From JABFSM01 sp963762545 (lineage in GTDB: Bacteria; Gemmatimonadota; Gemmatimonadetes; Gemmatimonadales; GWC2-71-9), in the NCBI GenBank assembly GCA_963762545.1, contig CAVXLC010000001.1:806001-870000 (forward strand): a stretch of 64,000 nucleotides of DNA, read 5' to 3'. Positions 37,015 through 45,533 of the stretch are shown here, piece after piece. Both the position numbers and the translations under genes were made by a program. Numbering within the stretch: the first letter of the stretch is position 1; each line of letters opens with the position of its first letter. The notes under the pieces were generated by a model. It was not told the origin of the DNA and did no database searches. It saw only the letters and a program-made list of their open reading frames with translations.

Positions 37015-38550
37015 TCAGGAACCGGCCCGCATGCGGTAGATCCGGACCGGCTCCTCCCGCCCCCGGAGCTGCAGCTCCTCCGGGACCGCCGGGACCGGTA
37101 CCGCTCCCAGCCGTTGCCCGACCGCACTGCTGAGCAGGATCTCCCCCCCGAGGGCGGCATCGCAGAGTCGCGCCGCCACGTTGACCACGTCGCCGATCAC
37201 GGTGTAGTCGAGCCGGCGCGCGCTTCCGATCGTCCCCGCAAACGCCTCGCCGTGGTGCAGCCCGATGCCGATGGCCAGCCGAGGGCCACCCGCGGATTGC
37301 CAGCGCGCGTTGAGGCCGGCGCATTCCGCTTGCATGGCGCGCGCCGCCGCCAGAGCGCGGTCGGCATCGTCGGGTGCGGCGAGCGGCGCGCCCCAGACCG
37401 CGAGCAACCCGTCGCCGCTGAATTTGTCGAGCGTCCCGCCGTGCTCGAACACCAGCTCGACCATGGCGGCGAAGTATTCCGACAGCAGCGCGGCGACCGT
37501 CTCGGGAGAGAGGGTCTCGGCGAGCCCGGTGAAGCCCCGGACGTCGCTATAGAGCAGCGTCACCGCTCGCCGCTCCCCTCGGGGCATGGCGCCGCTCCGT
37601 GACGCGGCGATCCGGGCCGCGACGCCGGGCGCGAAGAAGCGCTCGAAGTTGACCCGAGTCAGCTCCTCCCGGCGCGCAGCCGCGGCAAAGTGCGCCTTGG
37701 CGATACTTACCGCCGCCAGGCCGCCGAACGCCATGCCGAGCGCCGCCTCGGTGTCGCTGAACGGTCCCGGGGCGGTGAGCGAGTCGGCGTAGAGCACACC
37801 GAGGGCCCGGTCCTGGTCCGCCATGAGAGGGACGCAGAGCGCGGCGCGCACCTGGCTGGTCTGCACCGACGCCCCGCCGAAGCGGGGGTCGCGCGCGGCG
37901 TTGGCGGTGACGATCGGCGTGCGCTCCTCCAACGCCCGTCGCGCGATGCTCTGGGGGACCTGGACCGCGGACTCGCCGAGCCGGTTGCTCTGGTGGGCGG
38001 GCACCAGCGCTCCGGTGGCCTCGTCCATCAGGAGCAGGGCCACCCGATCGACGGGCAGCAGCGCCGCGGCCTGGGAGACGACCAGCGAAAGCACCCGATC
38101 GGTTTCGATCTCGCCGGAGAGCTGGCGGGCCAGGTCCACCAGGCGGGCCAGGCGCTCGGCGGCAAGGTGTGCCAGCGGTCCCCCCCCGGAGCGCACGTCC
38201 ACCGAGCGGACCTGGGTACCCGCGGGCAGATCGTCGCGCGGCGGGCCCGGCGGCGTCTCGCGCGCCACCCGGAAGGCCACGCTCCCGAAGGTCACCACGT
38301 CGTCCTCGCGGAGCCGCCCCCGGGTGGAGGGCGTGCCGTTGATGAGCGTGCCGTTCGCGCTGCCCAGATCGCGGAGGGCAATCCCGTCGGCGTCGGCCCG
38401 CAGCTCGGCGTGATGGCGGGAGACGGTATCGTTCTCGAGGTGCAGGTCGGAGCCGGGAGCCCGGCCCGCGACCACCGAGCGTCCCGGCGGGAGCGGTCGC
38501 GCCATGCCGCCGTCCAGCGGCTCCAGCCGGAACCCGAGAGGAGGGCTCAG
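37015..38550 (-). CDS. FHA-GAF-adenylate cyclase fusion
   Basis: Cytoplasmic signalling protein of about 511 residues. The FHA domain (residues 1-100) has GRAPGSDLHLENDTVSRHH and DLGSANGTLING, which bind phosphothreonine. A GAF domain follows at about 145-290 (LLPVDRVALLLMDEATG, GVLYADS). The class III cyclase domain (about 330-505) has the two metal Asp in SDVRGFTGL and GDG, a Lys in LDKFSGDG and YTVIGDVVNVAAR, so it should make cAMP. The FHA first strand only fits if translation starts upstream of the ATG at 38505; a CTG at 38550 overlaps the preceding stop (CTGA) and is the only candidate. The FHA may recognise a kinase-phosphorylated partner, possibly the PknB-like protein. Confidence 0.85.
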   Translation of the reverse strand: MSPPLGFRLEPLDGGMARPLPPGRSVVAGRAPGSDLHLENDTVSRHHAELRADADGIALRDLGSANGTLINGTPSTRGRLREDDVVTFGSVAFRVARETPPGPPRDDLPAGTQVRSVDVRSGGGPLAHLAAERLARLVDLARQLSGEIETDRVLSLVVSQAAALLPVDRVALLLMDEATGALVPAHQSNRLGESAVQVPQSIARRALEERTPIVTANAARDPRFGGASVQTSQVRAALCVPLMADQDRALGVLYADSLTAPGPFSDTEAALGMAFGGLAAVSIAKAHFAAAARREELTRVNFERFFAPGVAARIAASRSGAMPRGERRAVTLLYSDVRGFTGLAETLSPETVAALLSEYFAAMVELVFEHGGTLDKFSGDGLLAVWGAPLAAPDDADRALAAARAMQAECAGLNARWQSAGGPRLAIGIGLHHGEAFAGTIGSARRLDYTVIGDVVNVAARLCDAALGGEILLSSAVGQRLGAVPVPAVPEELQLRGREEPVRIYRMRAGS

Positions 38551-39155
38551 CGCGGCGCCGCCACGAGGTAGCGGCCGGGGCCGGAGAGCGGGGCGCTCAG
38601 CATGTCCGACGCGGGACGGGAGGTCGGGAGGAATACCACCTGACCATTGTCCTCCAGGCGTCCGATGGCCAGCTCCTTCTCGAAGGCGAGATTGCTCCCA
38701 TAGCGTTGCCGGGCACCGGCCGGCGCCAGGAAATGCGCGCCATAGCTGAACACGATTGTGGCCCCCGCGGTCAGGGTTCCTCCAACCTCGAGATCCAGGC
38801 CGTAGAGGCTGGGACGCGGGCTGATGGTGACCGTGGCCGCGGCGGATCCGGCGGTGGCGGTGAGGGTGCTGTCGGGGAATTGCAGCTGGGCGAAGATGGC
38901 GTAGTCGGGTGCGGAACGGCGCACCACCACCACCCGGGGCGCGCCCGAGGTGACCGAGAGCGAGGTGTCCTCGGGCTGCGCGCCCGACGCCTCGAGCACA
39001 TACACCTCCGCGATCGGCCGCGCCGCCAGCGTCCTGGGTTGCGCCGCCGTCGGGACCGTACCGGGCGCGCTTCCCTTGGGCGGGCCGCAGGCCGCCAGCA
39101 TGAGCGCCAGCACCGCGACTGCTCCCGCGCGGCGAGTCCCGATTATTGTTTCCAT
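38547..39155 (-). CDS. Lipoprotein of unknown function
   Basis: Exported lipoprotein of 202 residues with lipobox LMLAAC. The mature protein is beta-rich and contains segments such as PRVVVVRRSAPDYAIF and a central Ala/Thr-rich strand; it has no recognised domain. I chose the ATG at 39155; a GTG one codon upstream is possible. The stop overlaps the CTG start proposed for the cyclase, so the two may be co-translated. The start lies only four bases from the ATG of the divergent barrel gene. Confidence 0.75.
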   Translation of the reverse strand: METIIGTRRAGAVAVLALMLAACGPPKGSAPGTVPTAAQPRTLAARPIAEVYVLEASGAQPEDTSLSVTSGAPRVVVVRRSAPDYAIFAQLQFPDSTLTATAGSAAATVTISPRPSLYGLDLEVGGTLTAGATIVFSYGAHFLAPAGARQRYGSNLAFEKELAIGRLEDNGQVVFLPTSRPASDMLSAPLSGPGRYLVAAPR

Positions 39156-39159
39156 CACG

Positions 39160-41223
39160 ATGGCCCGCGCATTCGTCGCCCTCCTGCTGTTGCTCCTGCC
39201 GGAATCCCTGGCCGGCCAGTCCTGGAACGATCCCCAGGTCAATCAGCTCATCCGCCGGGCCATCCTGCTTCGCGAGAGCCCCCCCTCCGACACCCTGCTG
39301 CGCTCCTACCGGAGCCGGGCCCACGGGTTCGTGTTCTCGCTGATTCAGTTCGGCGTCGGCTTCCCGGATCCGCCCCGGATCGCCAAGGCGGACGAGCTGG
39401 ACGTGGAAGTGTATTGGGAGCCGCCGGACCAGAGCAAGCAACGGATCGTCGGCTGGCGGGACCAGACCTTCCTGCCCCAGACGATGACCTACCACCGCGA
39501 TCACCTGGGCATCGTCACCAACAACTACGGCCCGGTCATCCGCATCGGCGACGGCGACGAGGTCCGGGATGCGGTGCATCCGCTCTCGATCGAGGGCCTC
39601 GAGGAGTACGATTTTGCCCTGGGCGATACCATCACCCTCAAGACCCCCAAGGGGCCGATCGACGTCCTGGCAATCCAGGTCCGGCCCCGCAGCCTGAAGC
39701 GGCCCCTGGTGGTCGGCACCCTCTACCTGGAGCGGCGCACCGCCGCGCTGGTCCGCTTCCAGTTCAGCTTCACGCCGGCGGCCTATCGGGAGGCGGAGAT
39801 CGAGGACATCAGCGTGGTGGTGGAACAGTCGCTGATGGAAGACCGCTGGTGGCTGCCCTACCGCCAGCAGATCGAAATCCGGCGCCGGTCGCCGGTGTTC
39901 GAGTTTCCGGCACGGAGCATCATCCGGGGCACCTGGGACATCGGGGACTACGACTTCAGCGTGCCGATGCCGCCCGAGCTCCGGGCCGCCCCCGAGTTCG
40001 GCGGGCTCCTGGCGCCCGCGCCCGACTCGGCGCGGTGGACCACACCGCTCCGGATCACCGCCGAGGCGGCCGAGCCGTTCAACCGCCGCGAATTCGACGA
40101 CCTCAAGGCCCGGGCCGAGGCGCTGGTGTCACACCATGTCATCGAGGGGCTGCCCCGGAACCGCATCGGCACGACTGCGGTAAGCGACCTGGTCCGGGTG
40201 AACCGGGTCCAGGGTCTGGCCCTGGGCTTTGGTGTCGGATTCCAGTTCAACGGCGGGTTCGCTCTGCGCGGCTCGCTGGGATACGGCCTGTCGGATCATC
40301 GGGTCACGGCGGGCCTCACGGCGTCCATGCTGCGGGGTGCCAACCAGTGGTCGGTGCTGGGCCGGCGGGCGATCCGGGACTTCGGCGACGAGCCGGTGGT
40401 GAGCGGCGCGGTCAACTCCCTCCTCGCCCAGGAATCCGGCAAGGACCTGGGCGACTATGTGCTGAGTGAGGAGATCGGCGTCGGACTCCGGCGCCGGCTC
40501 AATCCCCGCTGGTCGCTCGACCTCGGCGCGCGGTGGGAGCGAACCACCACGGTCGATACGACGGCGAGCCCGATCTCGGGCACCTATCGGGTGAACCCCG
40601 ATCTGGGGAGCGGCGCCTACTGGGTCGGTCGAGCAGCCATGACGCTGGCCGGCAGAGGAGCCATCCAGAGGTCCGACCTCAAGGCCACCTTCGGCCTGGA
40701 GCTGGGTGCCGGCGAAACCGAGTATGCCCGCCTCAATCTGCGCACCGATGGAAGCGTCCCCGTCCCCCTCGGCCACCTCCGGCTCCGGACCCTCGCCGGG
40801 TTGGCCACGCGCGGCCTCCCCAAGGCGCGCAGCTTCGCCATCGGCGGCCGCGGCACCCTCCAGCCCGAGCCGATCCGGGGCTATGGCGGCCGCGAGGTGC
40901 TGGTGCTGCAGCTGGAATGGCGCCTGGGCGTGCCGGTGCCGGCGGTGGGACTGGGGCCCTTTGCCAGCACCGGTAAGCAGGCGACCATCGCCCCCTTCGT
41001 GGCGGTGGGCTGGGCCGCCGATGCGATCGAGGGACTCCAGTGGCAGAGCAGTCACGGAGCCCGGCCGGTAGCCGGGGTGGCGCTCGAGCTGTTGCAGAAC
41101 CTGGTGCGGCTGGAGATCGGTACTGTCCTGCGCGACCGGAATCGGCTTATCGACGGGAAACACCCCAGACGCCTGATCCGCTTGACCCTCGACGTCGCCC
41201 CGGAGTGGTGGCCGATCCTCTAG
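39160..41223 (+). CDS. Outer-membrane beta-barrel protein
   Basis: Exported protein of 687 residues with a cleavable signal peptide (FVALLLLLLPESLAGQ). Residues up to about 340 form a periplasmic part with many beta strands and no recognised motif. From about 345 there are alternating strands with Gly-rich turns that look like an outer-membrane barrel, similar in layout to the C-terminal half of Omp85/surface-antigen proteins; the last strand ends in aromatic and hydrophobic residues (EWWPIL). POTRA repeats are not evident. It starts at the ATG four bases from the divergent lipoprotein gene. A role in export or envelope assembly is possible but unproven. Confidence 0.75.
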   Translation: MARAFVALLLLLLPESLAGQSWNDPQVNQLIRRAILLRESPPSDTLLRSYRSRAHGFVFSLIQFGVGFPDPPRIAKADELDVEVYWEPPDQSKQRIVGWRDQTFLPQTMTYHRDHLGIVTNNYGPVIRIGDGDEVRDAVHPLSIEGLEEYDFALGDTITLKTPKGPIDVLAIQVRPRSLKRPLVVGTLYLERRTAALVRFQFSFTPAAYREAEIEDISVVVEQSLMEDRWWLPYRQQIEIRRRSPVFEFPARSIIRGTWDIGDYDFSVPMPPELRAAPEFGGLLAPAPDSARWTTPLRITAEAAEPFNRREFDDLKARAEALVSHHVIEGLPRNRIGTTAVSDLVRVNRVQGLALGFGVGFQFNGGFALRGSLGYGLSDHRVTAGLTASMLRGANQWSVLGRRAIRDFGDEPVVSGAVNSLLAQESGKDLGDYVLSEEIGVGLRRRLNPRWSLDLGARWERTTTVDTTASPISGTYRVNPDLGSGAYWVGRAAMTLAGRGAIQRSDLKATFGLELGAGETEYARLNLRTDGSVPVPLGHLRLRTLAGLATRGLPKARSFAIGGRGTLQPEPIRGYGGREVLVLQLEWRLGVPVPAVGLGPFASTGKQATIAPFVAVGWAADAIEGLQWQSSHGARPVAGVALELLQNLVRLEIGTVLRDRNRLIDGKHPRRLIRLTLDVAPEWWPIL

Positions 41224-41244
41224 CCGCGATTGGCCTCGTCCGCC

Positions 41245-41250
41245 TAGATT
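41245..41250 (+). promoter_or_regulatory. Candidate -10 box TAGATT before the PilB-like gene
   Basis: TAGATT, identical to the boxes before the acyltransferase and tig genes. The start codon at 41282 is 31 bases downstream, so this message would have a short leader. No clear -35 is seen. Confidence 0.45.
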
Positions 41251-41281
41251 GTGGCACTCCTTCCCTCGCAGGTACTTACGG

Positions 41282-43591
41282 ATGGTGTTCAGCGACGAGT
41301 GGCTGGTTCCGACGCTCTCGACGCTCGTTTCGGAAGAGCAGATCGATGCCGTCCGGCGCGAGGCCGGGAACGGGTCGTCGCTCTGGGAAGCGCTGGTCGC
41401 CCGCCGGCTGGTCAGTAACGATCAGATTCTCGGCGCGGTCGCCGCCCGGTTTCGCTTCCAGATCGCGGACCTCGCGTTGCTGGATCATCACGTCCAGGAG
41501 GCAGTGCCGGAGCAGCTGGCCCGCAAGTACAACATCCTGCCGCTCCGCATTACCGACTCCTTCCTCGAGATCGCCACCGCCAATCCATTCGACATGGACG
41601 CGGAAAAGATGCTCGCCTTCGCCACCGGTCGCGAGGTCCGGCTGCTGCTGTATCCGCCCACCCGGATCCGCGAGCGTCTCGACGAGCTGTACCGGCCCGA
41701 AGACGTGGTTTCCAAACTGCTCTCGGGCATCAGCGACGCCACCGAGGTCACGCAGATCAAGGACGAGGTGGACGAGTACAGCGCCAGCGCGGAGGAAGCC
41801 CAGCAGCGTCCCATCATCAAACTGGTCGACACCTTGATCGCCGACGGCATCACCAGCCGGGCCAGCGACATTCACGTCGAACCCGGCGACAGCGGAGTCA
41901 GCGTCCGCTACCGGATCGATGGGGTGTTGCGCCAGGTCATGAAGATCCCTCGCTCGGCGGGTATTCCGCTGGTATCGCGGGTGAAAATCATGTCGGGCAT
42001 GGACATCGCCGACCGGCTGCGGCCCCAGGACGGTCGCTGCCGGGTGGCGGTCAACGGCAGCCCTGTGGACCTCAGGGTGTCCACCCTCCCCGCGTCGCTG
42101 GGCGAGAAACTGGTCATCCGGATTCTCAACGCCAAGACGACGGTGCTGTCGCTCGACGCGCTGGGGCTCCAGGAGGACGAGCAAGAGACGATGACCAAGC
42201 TCCTCCAGAACAAGGAGGGCATCCTGCTGGTCACTGGCCCGACCGGGTCGGGAAAGACCACGACGCTGTACGCGGCGCTCCGGCAGGTTCAGGGAGAAGG
42301 GGTCAACATCGTCACGGTGGAGGATCCGGTCGAGTACCGGCTGGGGTCCAACATCGTGCAGGTGCAGGTCAACGAGAAGGCGGGCCTCACCTTCGCCACG
42401 GCGCTGCGATCGATCTTGCGGCAAGATCCCGACGTGGTGCTGATCGGAGAAATCCGCGACCAGGAAACGGCGCAGATCGCGGTGCAGGCTTCGCTCACCG
42501 GGCACCTGGTGCTGTCCACGCTGCATACCAACGATGCGCCCAACACCGTCACCCGTCTGGTTGACATGGGTATGGAGGCGTACAAGATCGCCTCCGCCTT
42601 GCGAGGCATCCTGGCGCAGCGGCTGCTCCGGCGCCTCTGCCCCCATTGCAAGATCAAGCAGACCGACCCGCTTCCCGAGCGAGTCAAGAAGTACCTCCCG
42701 GCCGGCCCTGCCGAGCTGTATCAGGCCGTGGGCTGCGACGAGTGCGCGATGACCGGGTACCGGGGCCGGTTCGGCATCGTGGAGATCCTGACGATGACGC
42801 CGGAGCTGGAGCGGCTGATCGGGCGAGGCGCCACCGCGGATCACATCGCCGCTTCCGCCAAGGCTTCGGGTATGCGCTCCCTGTTCGAGAGCGGAATCCG
42901 GCACGTGGTGGCGGGCGAGACCTCGGTCGACGAGCTGCTGCGGGTGACCGAGCCGCCCCGCGAGGATAAGCCGGTCCCGGCGCGAACGGTCCAACCCTAC
43001 GACGATGAGGACGACGACCGGGACCGCCGGCCGCGGCGCCAGCGCCGGCCGGCGGACGAGAATGACGAGGCGCCGGTGCAGGCCGCGCGGAGCAATCCCG
43101 CACCTTCCGCCGCCCCCAGCCGGGAACTGGCCGCACCCAATCTCGACGCATCGCCGGCATTCGAGTTGCTGGAAGATCTCCCGCCGGCTCGCGCCGAGCT
43201 GACCCGCAAGGGGGCCATGGTGCTCCTGGTGGACGACGAAGATCAGCTTCGCCGGGTGATGAAGGATCTGCTGGAGCGGCAGGGCTACACGGTCGTGGAG
43301 GCGCGGGACGGTGCCCAGGCCCTGGACCAGGTGGACCGCCACGCGCCGGACATCGTCATTCTCGATCTGAACCTGCCCGGCGTGGACGGCTACTCGGTAC
43401 TGAGTCAGCTTCGATCCCGCCCGGCGACCCGCCAGATTCCGATCGTCGTGCTCACGGCCAAGGGCGATGAGGACAACGAGGTCCGGGTCCTCGAGCTGGG
43501 CGCCGACGATTTTCTCACCAAGCCCTTCCGGGCCAAGGCGCTGGCGGCGCGGCTGGAGAGCGCGCTGGGGCGGCGGGCCCGGTCGACCTAG
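41282..43591 (+). CDS. PilB/GspE-type assembly ATPase fused to a receiver domain
   Basis: Hexameric ATPase for type IV pilus or type II secretion assembly, 769 residues. An N-terminal MshEN-like domain occupies about 1-120. The core has GPTGSGKTTTLYAAL (Walker A), the Asp box, VVLIGEIRD (Walker B) and a four-Cys zinc site (CPHC and CDEC around 460-500). Residues about 580-645 form a charged low-complexity linker. The final 125 residues are a full receiver domain: LLVDDEDQ, phospho-Asp in IVILDLNLPGVDG and Lys in LTKPF. Such a C-terminal receiver on PilB is unusual and implies direct control by phosphorylation. The ATG at 41282 was chosen over a TTG upstream. Confidence 0.93.
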   Translation: MVFSDEWLVPTLSTLVSEEQIDAVRREAGNGSSLWEALVARRLVSNDQILGAVAARFRFQIADLALLDHHVQEAVPEQLARKYNILPLRITDSFLEIATANPFDMDAEKMLAFATGREVRLLLYPPTRIRERLDELYRPEDVVSKLLSGISDATEVTQIKDEVDEYSASAEEAQQRPIIKLVDTLIADGITSRASDIHVEPGDSGVSVRYRIDGVLRQVMKIPRSAGIPLVSRVKIMSGMDIADRLRPQDGRCRVAVNGSPVDLRVSTLPASLGEKLVIRILNAKTTVLSLDALGLQEDEQETMTKLLQNKEGILLVTGPTGSGKTTTLYAALRQVQGEGVNIVTVEDPVEYRLGSNIVQVQVNEKAGLTFATALRSILRQDPDVVLIGEIRDQETAQIAVQASLTGHLVLSTLHTNDAPNTVTRLVDMGMEAYKIASALRGILAQRLLRRLCPHCKIKQTDPLPERVKKYLPAGPAELYQAVGCDECAMTGYRGRFGIVEILTMTPELERLIGRGATADHIAASAKASGMRSLFESGIRHVVAGETSVDELLRVTEPPREDKPVPARTVQPYDDEDDDRDRRPRRQRRPADENDEAPVQAARSNPAPSAAPSRELAAPNLDASPAFELLEDLPPARAELTRKGAMVLLVDDEDQLRRVMKDLLERQGYTVVEARDGAQALDQVDRHAPDIVILDLNLPGVDGYSVLSQLRSRPATRQIPIVVLTAKGDEDNEVRVLELGADDFLTKPFRAKALAARLESALGRRARST

Positions 43592-43655
43592 AGGCCAGGA
43601 CGCGAAGCGGCTGAGTGCCCTACCGACCTACCGACCTACCGACGTATCCTCCACC
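43592..43655. repeat. Intergenic element with tandem CTACCGAC units
   Basis: Three exact copies of the 8-mer CTACCGAC in a row at about 43620-43643, then GTATCC. The left part reads CCAGGACGCGAAGCGG. The same layout, diverged, occurs at 51701-51791, also between genes. The TATCCT just before the Nudix ATG may serve as a -10 box. Confidence 0.5.
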
Positions 43656-44135
43656 ATGTCCCCCCCTCCCCGCATCGCCTACGTCGACGTTCTGGTGCTC
43701 CGCGAGGTCGGCCACCCCCTCGAGGTGCTCTGTCTGCGCCGCGCCGCCGGAGGCCGCTCGCCCGGCTCCTGGGAAGCGGTGCACGGACACATCGATCCGG
43801 GTGAGACCCCCGTGGCCACCGCGCGCCGGGAGGTGCGGGAGGAGGCCGGAGCCCTCCCGGAACGACTCTACAATCTGAGCCGGGTCGAGAGTTTCTATCG
43901 TCATACCTCCGACGAGGTGGTGCTGATTCCGGTGTTCGCGGCGTTCCTGCCCGCGGGCGCGGTGGTCCGGATTTCGGATGAGCACGATGCCTTCGAGTGG
44001 CTCCCGCCCCACGAGGCCCGGGCCCGGATGAGCTGGCCCCGGGTTCGGCGCGAGATCGACGATATGATGGGTCTGCTGGGGAGCGGGGCCGCGGGAGAAC
44101 TGGAGGATATGCTCAGGGTCGACGCCGACCGGTAA
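43656..44135 (+). CDS. Nudix hydrolase
   Basis: Pyrophosphohydrolase of 159 residues. The Nudix box is GHIDPGETPVATARREVREE, with all metal-binding Glu residues. The rest of the fold is the normal alpha/beta/alpha sandwich, with a WLPPHEA strand near the C-terminus. Substrate cannot be inferred; the family covers dihydroneopterin triphosphate, oxidised nucleotides and others. The ATG at 43656 follows the octamer repeat element by a few bases. Confidence 0.9.
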   Translation: MSPPPRIAYVDVLVLREVGHPLEVLCLRRAAGGRSPGSWEAVHGHIDPGETPVATARREVREEAGALPERLYNLSRVESFYRHTSDEVVLIPVFAAFLPAGAVVRISDEHDAFEWLPPHEARARMSWPRVRREIDDMMGLLGSGAAGELEDMLRVDADR

Positions 44136-44156
44136 CCGGCGGGCGGCGAGACTCCG

Positions 44157-44993
44157 CTAGTCCTCCCGCCGGGGCATCCGCTGAGTCGCGTAGGCTTCGG
44201 GCGGCGCGTTCGGCTTGACCCGAATCGATTTGGCGGGAATCCCGACGTTCACGTGGTACGGCTTGACGTCCTTGGTGGCCAGCGCCGAGGCGCCGACCAT
44301 GCCGTCTCGTCCCACCCGGACCCCGGCCAGCACCGTCGCGTGATAGGTGATGCGCACGTCGTCTTCCAGCACGGTGCGGAGGTTGGTGACCTCCTTCTGG
44401 TCGACAATGCTGTGGGTGTGGCTGTAGACGTTGGCGTAGTCGGAGATGCTCACCCGGTTTCCCAGCTCGATGCCGCCCCGGTCGTCCAGCAACACGTGGC
44501 GGTGGACCACGCAATCGTCTCCCACCTCCATGTTGTAGCCGAATGAAAACTCCGTATGCTGGAAGCATTTGAAGTTCCTGCCGCAGCGCGCGAAGATCCG
44601 CGGCGCCAGGAGGCGGCGGAGCGCCACGCCAAGCGCCACGTTCTGGGCGCCGGCCGGCGTCCGATCGAACGAATACCAGAGCCAGAGCAGCGGCTTGACC
44701 CGGGCGAATTTCTCCACGTCGACCTCGGCGTAATACTCCGGCTCGAGGGTGATGTGGTGCGGGTCGAGCGCCAGGAGCGCCGCCCGGGAGGCGGCGGGGA
44801 GCGCGGGGTCCGCCAGCCGGGCGGCATACCCCGCGCCGTCCGGGTACCAGAGGGCATACAGCGTGTCGCGGCAGATCCGGTACCAGTCGGCGCCGGGAGC
44901 CTCGATCGCCTGCTCGAGCTCGCGGAGCCAGGCCTCCTGCGCTTGCCGAGCCGCGTCGGACAGCGCTACCGGGCGAAGGGGACGAAGCGGCAT
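44157..44993 (-). CDS. Hexapeptide-repeat acyltransferase
   Basis: Left-handed beta-helix acyltransferase of 278 residues. The N-terminal 130 residues are helical and unique; the helix begins near FARCGRNFKCFQHTEF and runs with units such as EVGDDCVVHRHV, LGNRVSISDYANVYSHTHSI and VLAGVRVGRDGMVGAS, ending in a GIPAKSIRV exit. The H in YSHTHS is the usual catalytic His. It probably transfers an acetyl or acyl group to a sugar or amino acid; the substrate is unknown. TAGATT lies six bases before the ATG with no Shine-Dalgarno, so a leaderless message is likely. Confidence 0.88.
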   Translation of the reverse strand: MPLRPLRPVALSDAARQAQEAWLRELEQAIEAPGADWYRICRDTLYALWYPDGAGYAARLADPALPAASRAALLALDPHHITLEPEYYAEVDVEKFARVKPLLWLWYSFDRTPAGAQNVALGVALRRLLAPRIFARCGRNFKCFQHTEFSFGYNMEVGDDCVVHRHVLLDDRGGIELGNRVSISDYANVYSHTHSIVDQKEVTNLRTVLEDDVRITYHATVLAGVRVGRDGMVGASALATKDVKPYHVNVGIPAKSIRVKPNAPPEAYATQRMPRRED

Positions 44994-44999
44994 GCCGCC

Positions 45000-45005
45000 A
45001 ATCTA
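45000..45005 (-). promoter_or_regulatory. Candidate -10 box TAGATT before the acyltransferase gene
   Basis: TAGATT on the minus strand, six bases before the ATG, in the 25-base gap to the next gene. This is the clearest example of the leaderless arrangement in the window. Confidence 0.5.
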
Positions 45006-45018
45006 GCGCCTCGCGGGA

Positions 45019-45522
45019 CTACTTGTCCTGACGGGTGGAGTCGGGGAAGGCCATCAGGTAGCTGAGCCGCCAGACCCCGGTCGAATCCCGGACATCGCTG
45101 GTGACCCAGCGCCCCCAGGCGTGATAGGTCTTGCCCTTGACCGAATCCATTTCGTGATAGGTCCCCAGCTCGGTCGCCGTGGATGGGTTGACGGCGTTGG
45201 TTGCGGTAGCCACGATCTCGAGCGAGATCGGCTTCCGCATCCCGAACCCGGCCTTGAGCCCGGCTTCGATCGCCGCCCGGCCCCGCATGGGAGGCGCCTC
45301 GAAGAAATCGATGGCGCCGTCCGGCGTGAAGAGTCCGGCGATTCCGGCCGCATCGCCGGCGGCCTGCAGGCGCATGTACTGGGCCCGGATCGAGTCCATC
45401 GCGGGTTTGACCGCGGCCTGATCCACTGTGGCGAGAGCGGCCGCGGCGGGCGGCTCGGCGGGTTTGGGCGCGCAGGCTGCCACGGCAAGGACCGCGAAGG
45501 AAAGCAAACCGGTCTGACGCAT
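45019..45522 (-). CDS. NTF2-like (SnoaL/DUF4440) lipoprotein
   Basis: Exported lipoprotein of 167 residues, lipobox AVAAC. The mature part has the NTF2-like fold: MDSIRAQYMRLQAAGDAAGI, LFTPDGAIDFFEAPPMRG, and a C-terminal strand ending WRLSYLMAFPDS. It is a paralogue of the next gene upstream, which ends WRIRYIMAFSDS. I chose the ATG at 45522 because GAGGAG lies at the right distance; another ATG at 45537 overlaps the neighbour's stop. NTF2-like pockets bind small ligands, here in the periplasm; the ligand is unknown. Confidence 0.85.
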   Translation of the reverse strand: MRQTGLLSFAVLAVAACAPKPAEPPAAAALATVDQAAVKPAMDSIRAQYMRLQAAGDAAGIAGLFTPDGAIDFFEAPPMRGRAAIEAGLKAGFGMRKPISLEIVATATNAVNPSTATELGTYHEMDSVKGKTYHAWGRWVTSDVRDSTGVWRLSYLMAFPDSTRQDK

Positions 45523-45533
45523 GGAGTGGCTCC

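Noticed and set aside
38706..40469. 587-codon open frame overlapping the barrel gene
   Set aside because: No motifs, Arg/Gly/Pro rich; the other frame has a signal peptide and barrel strands.
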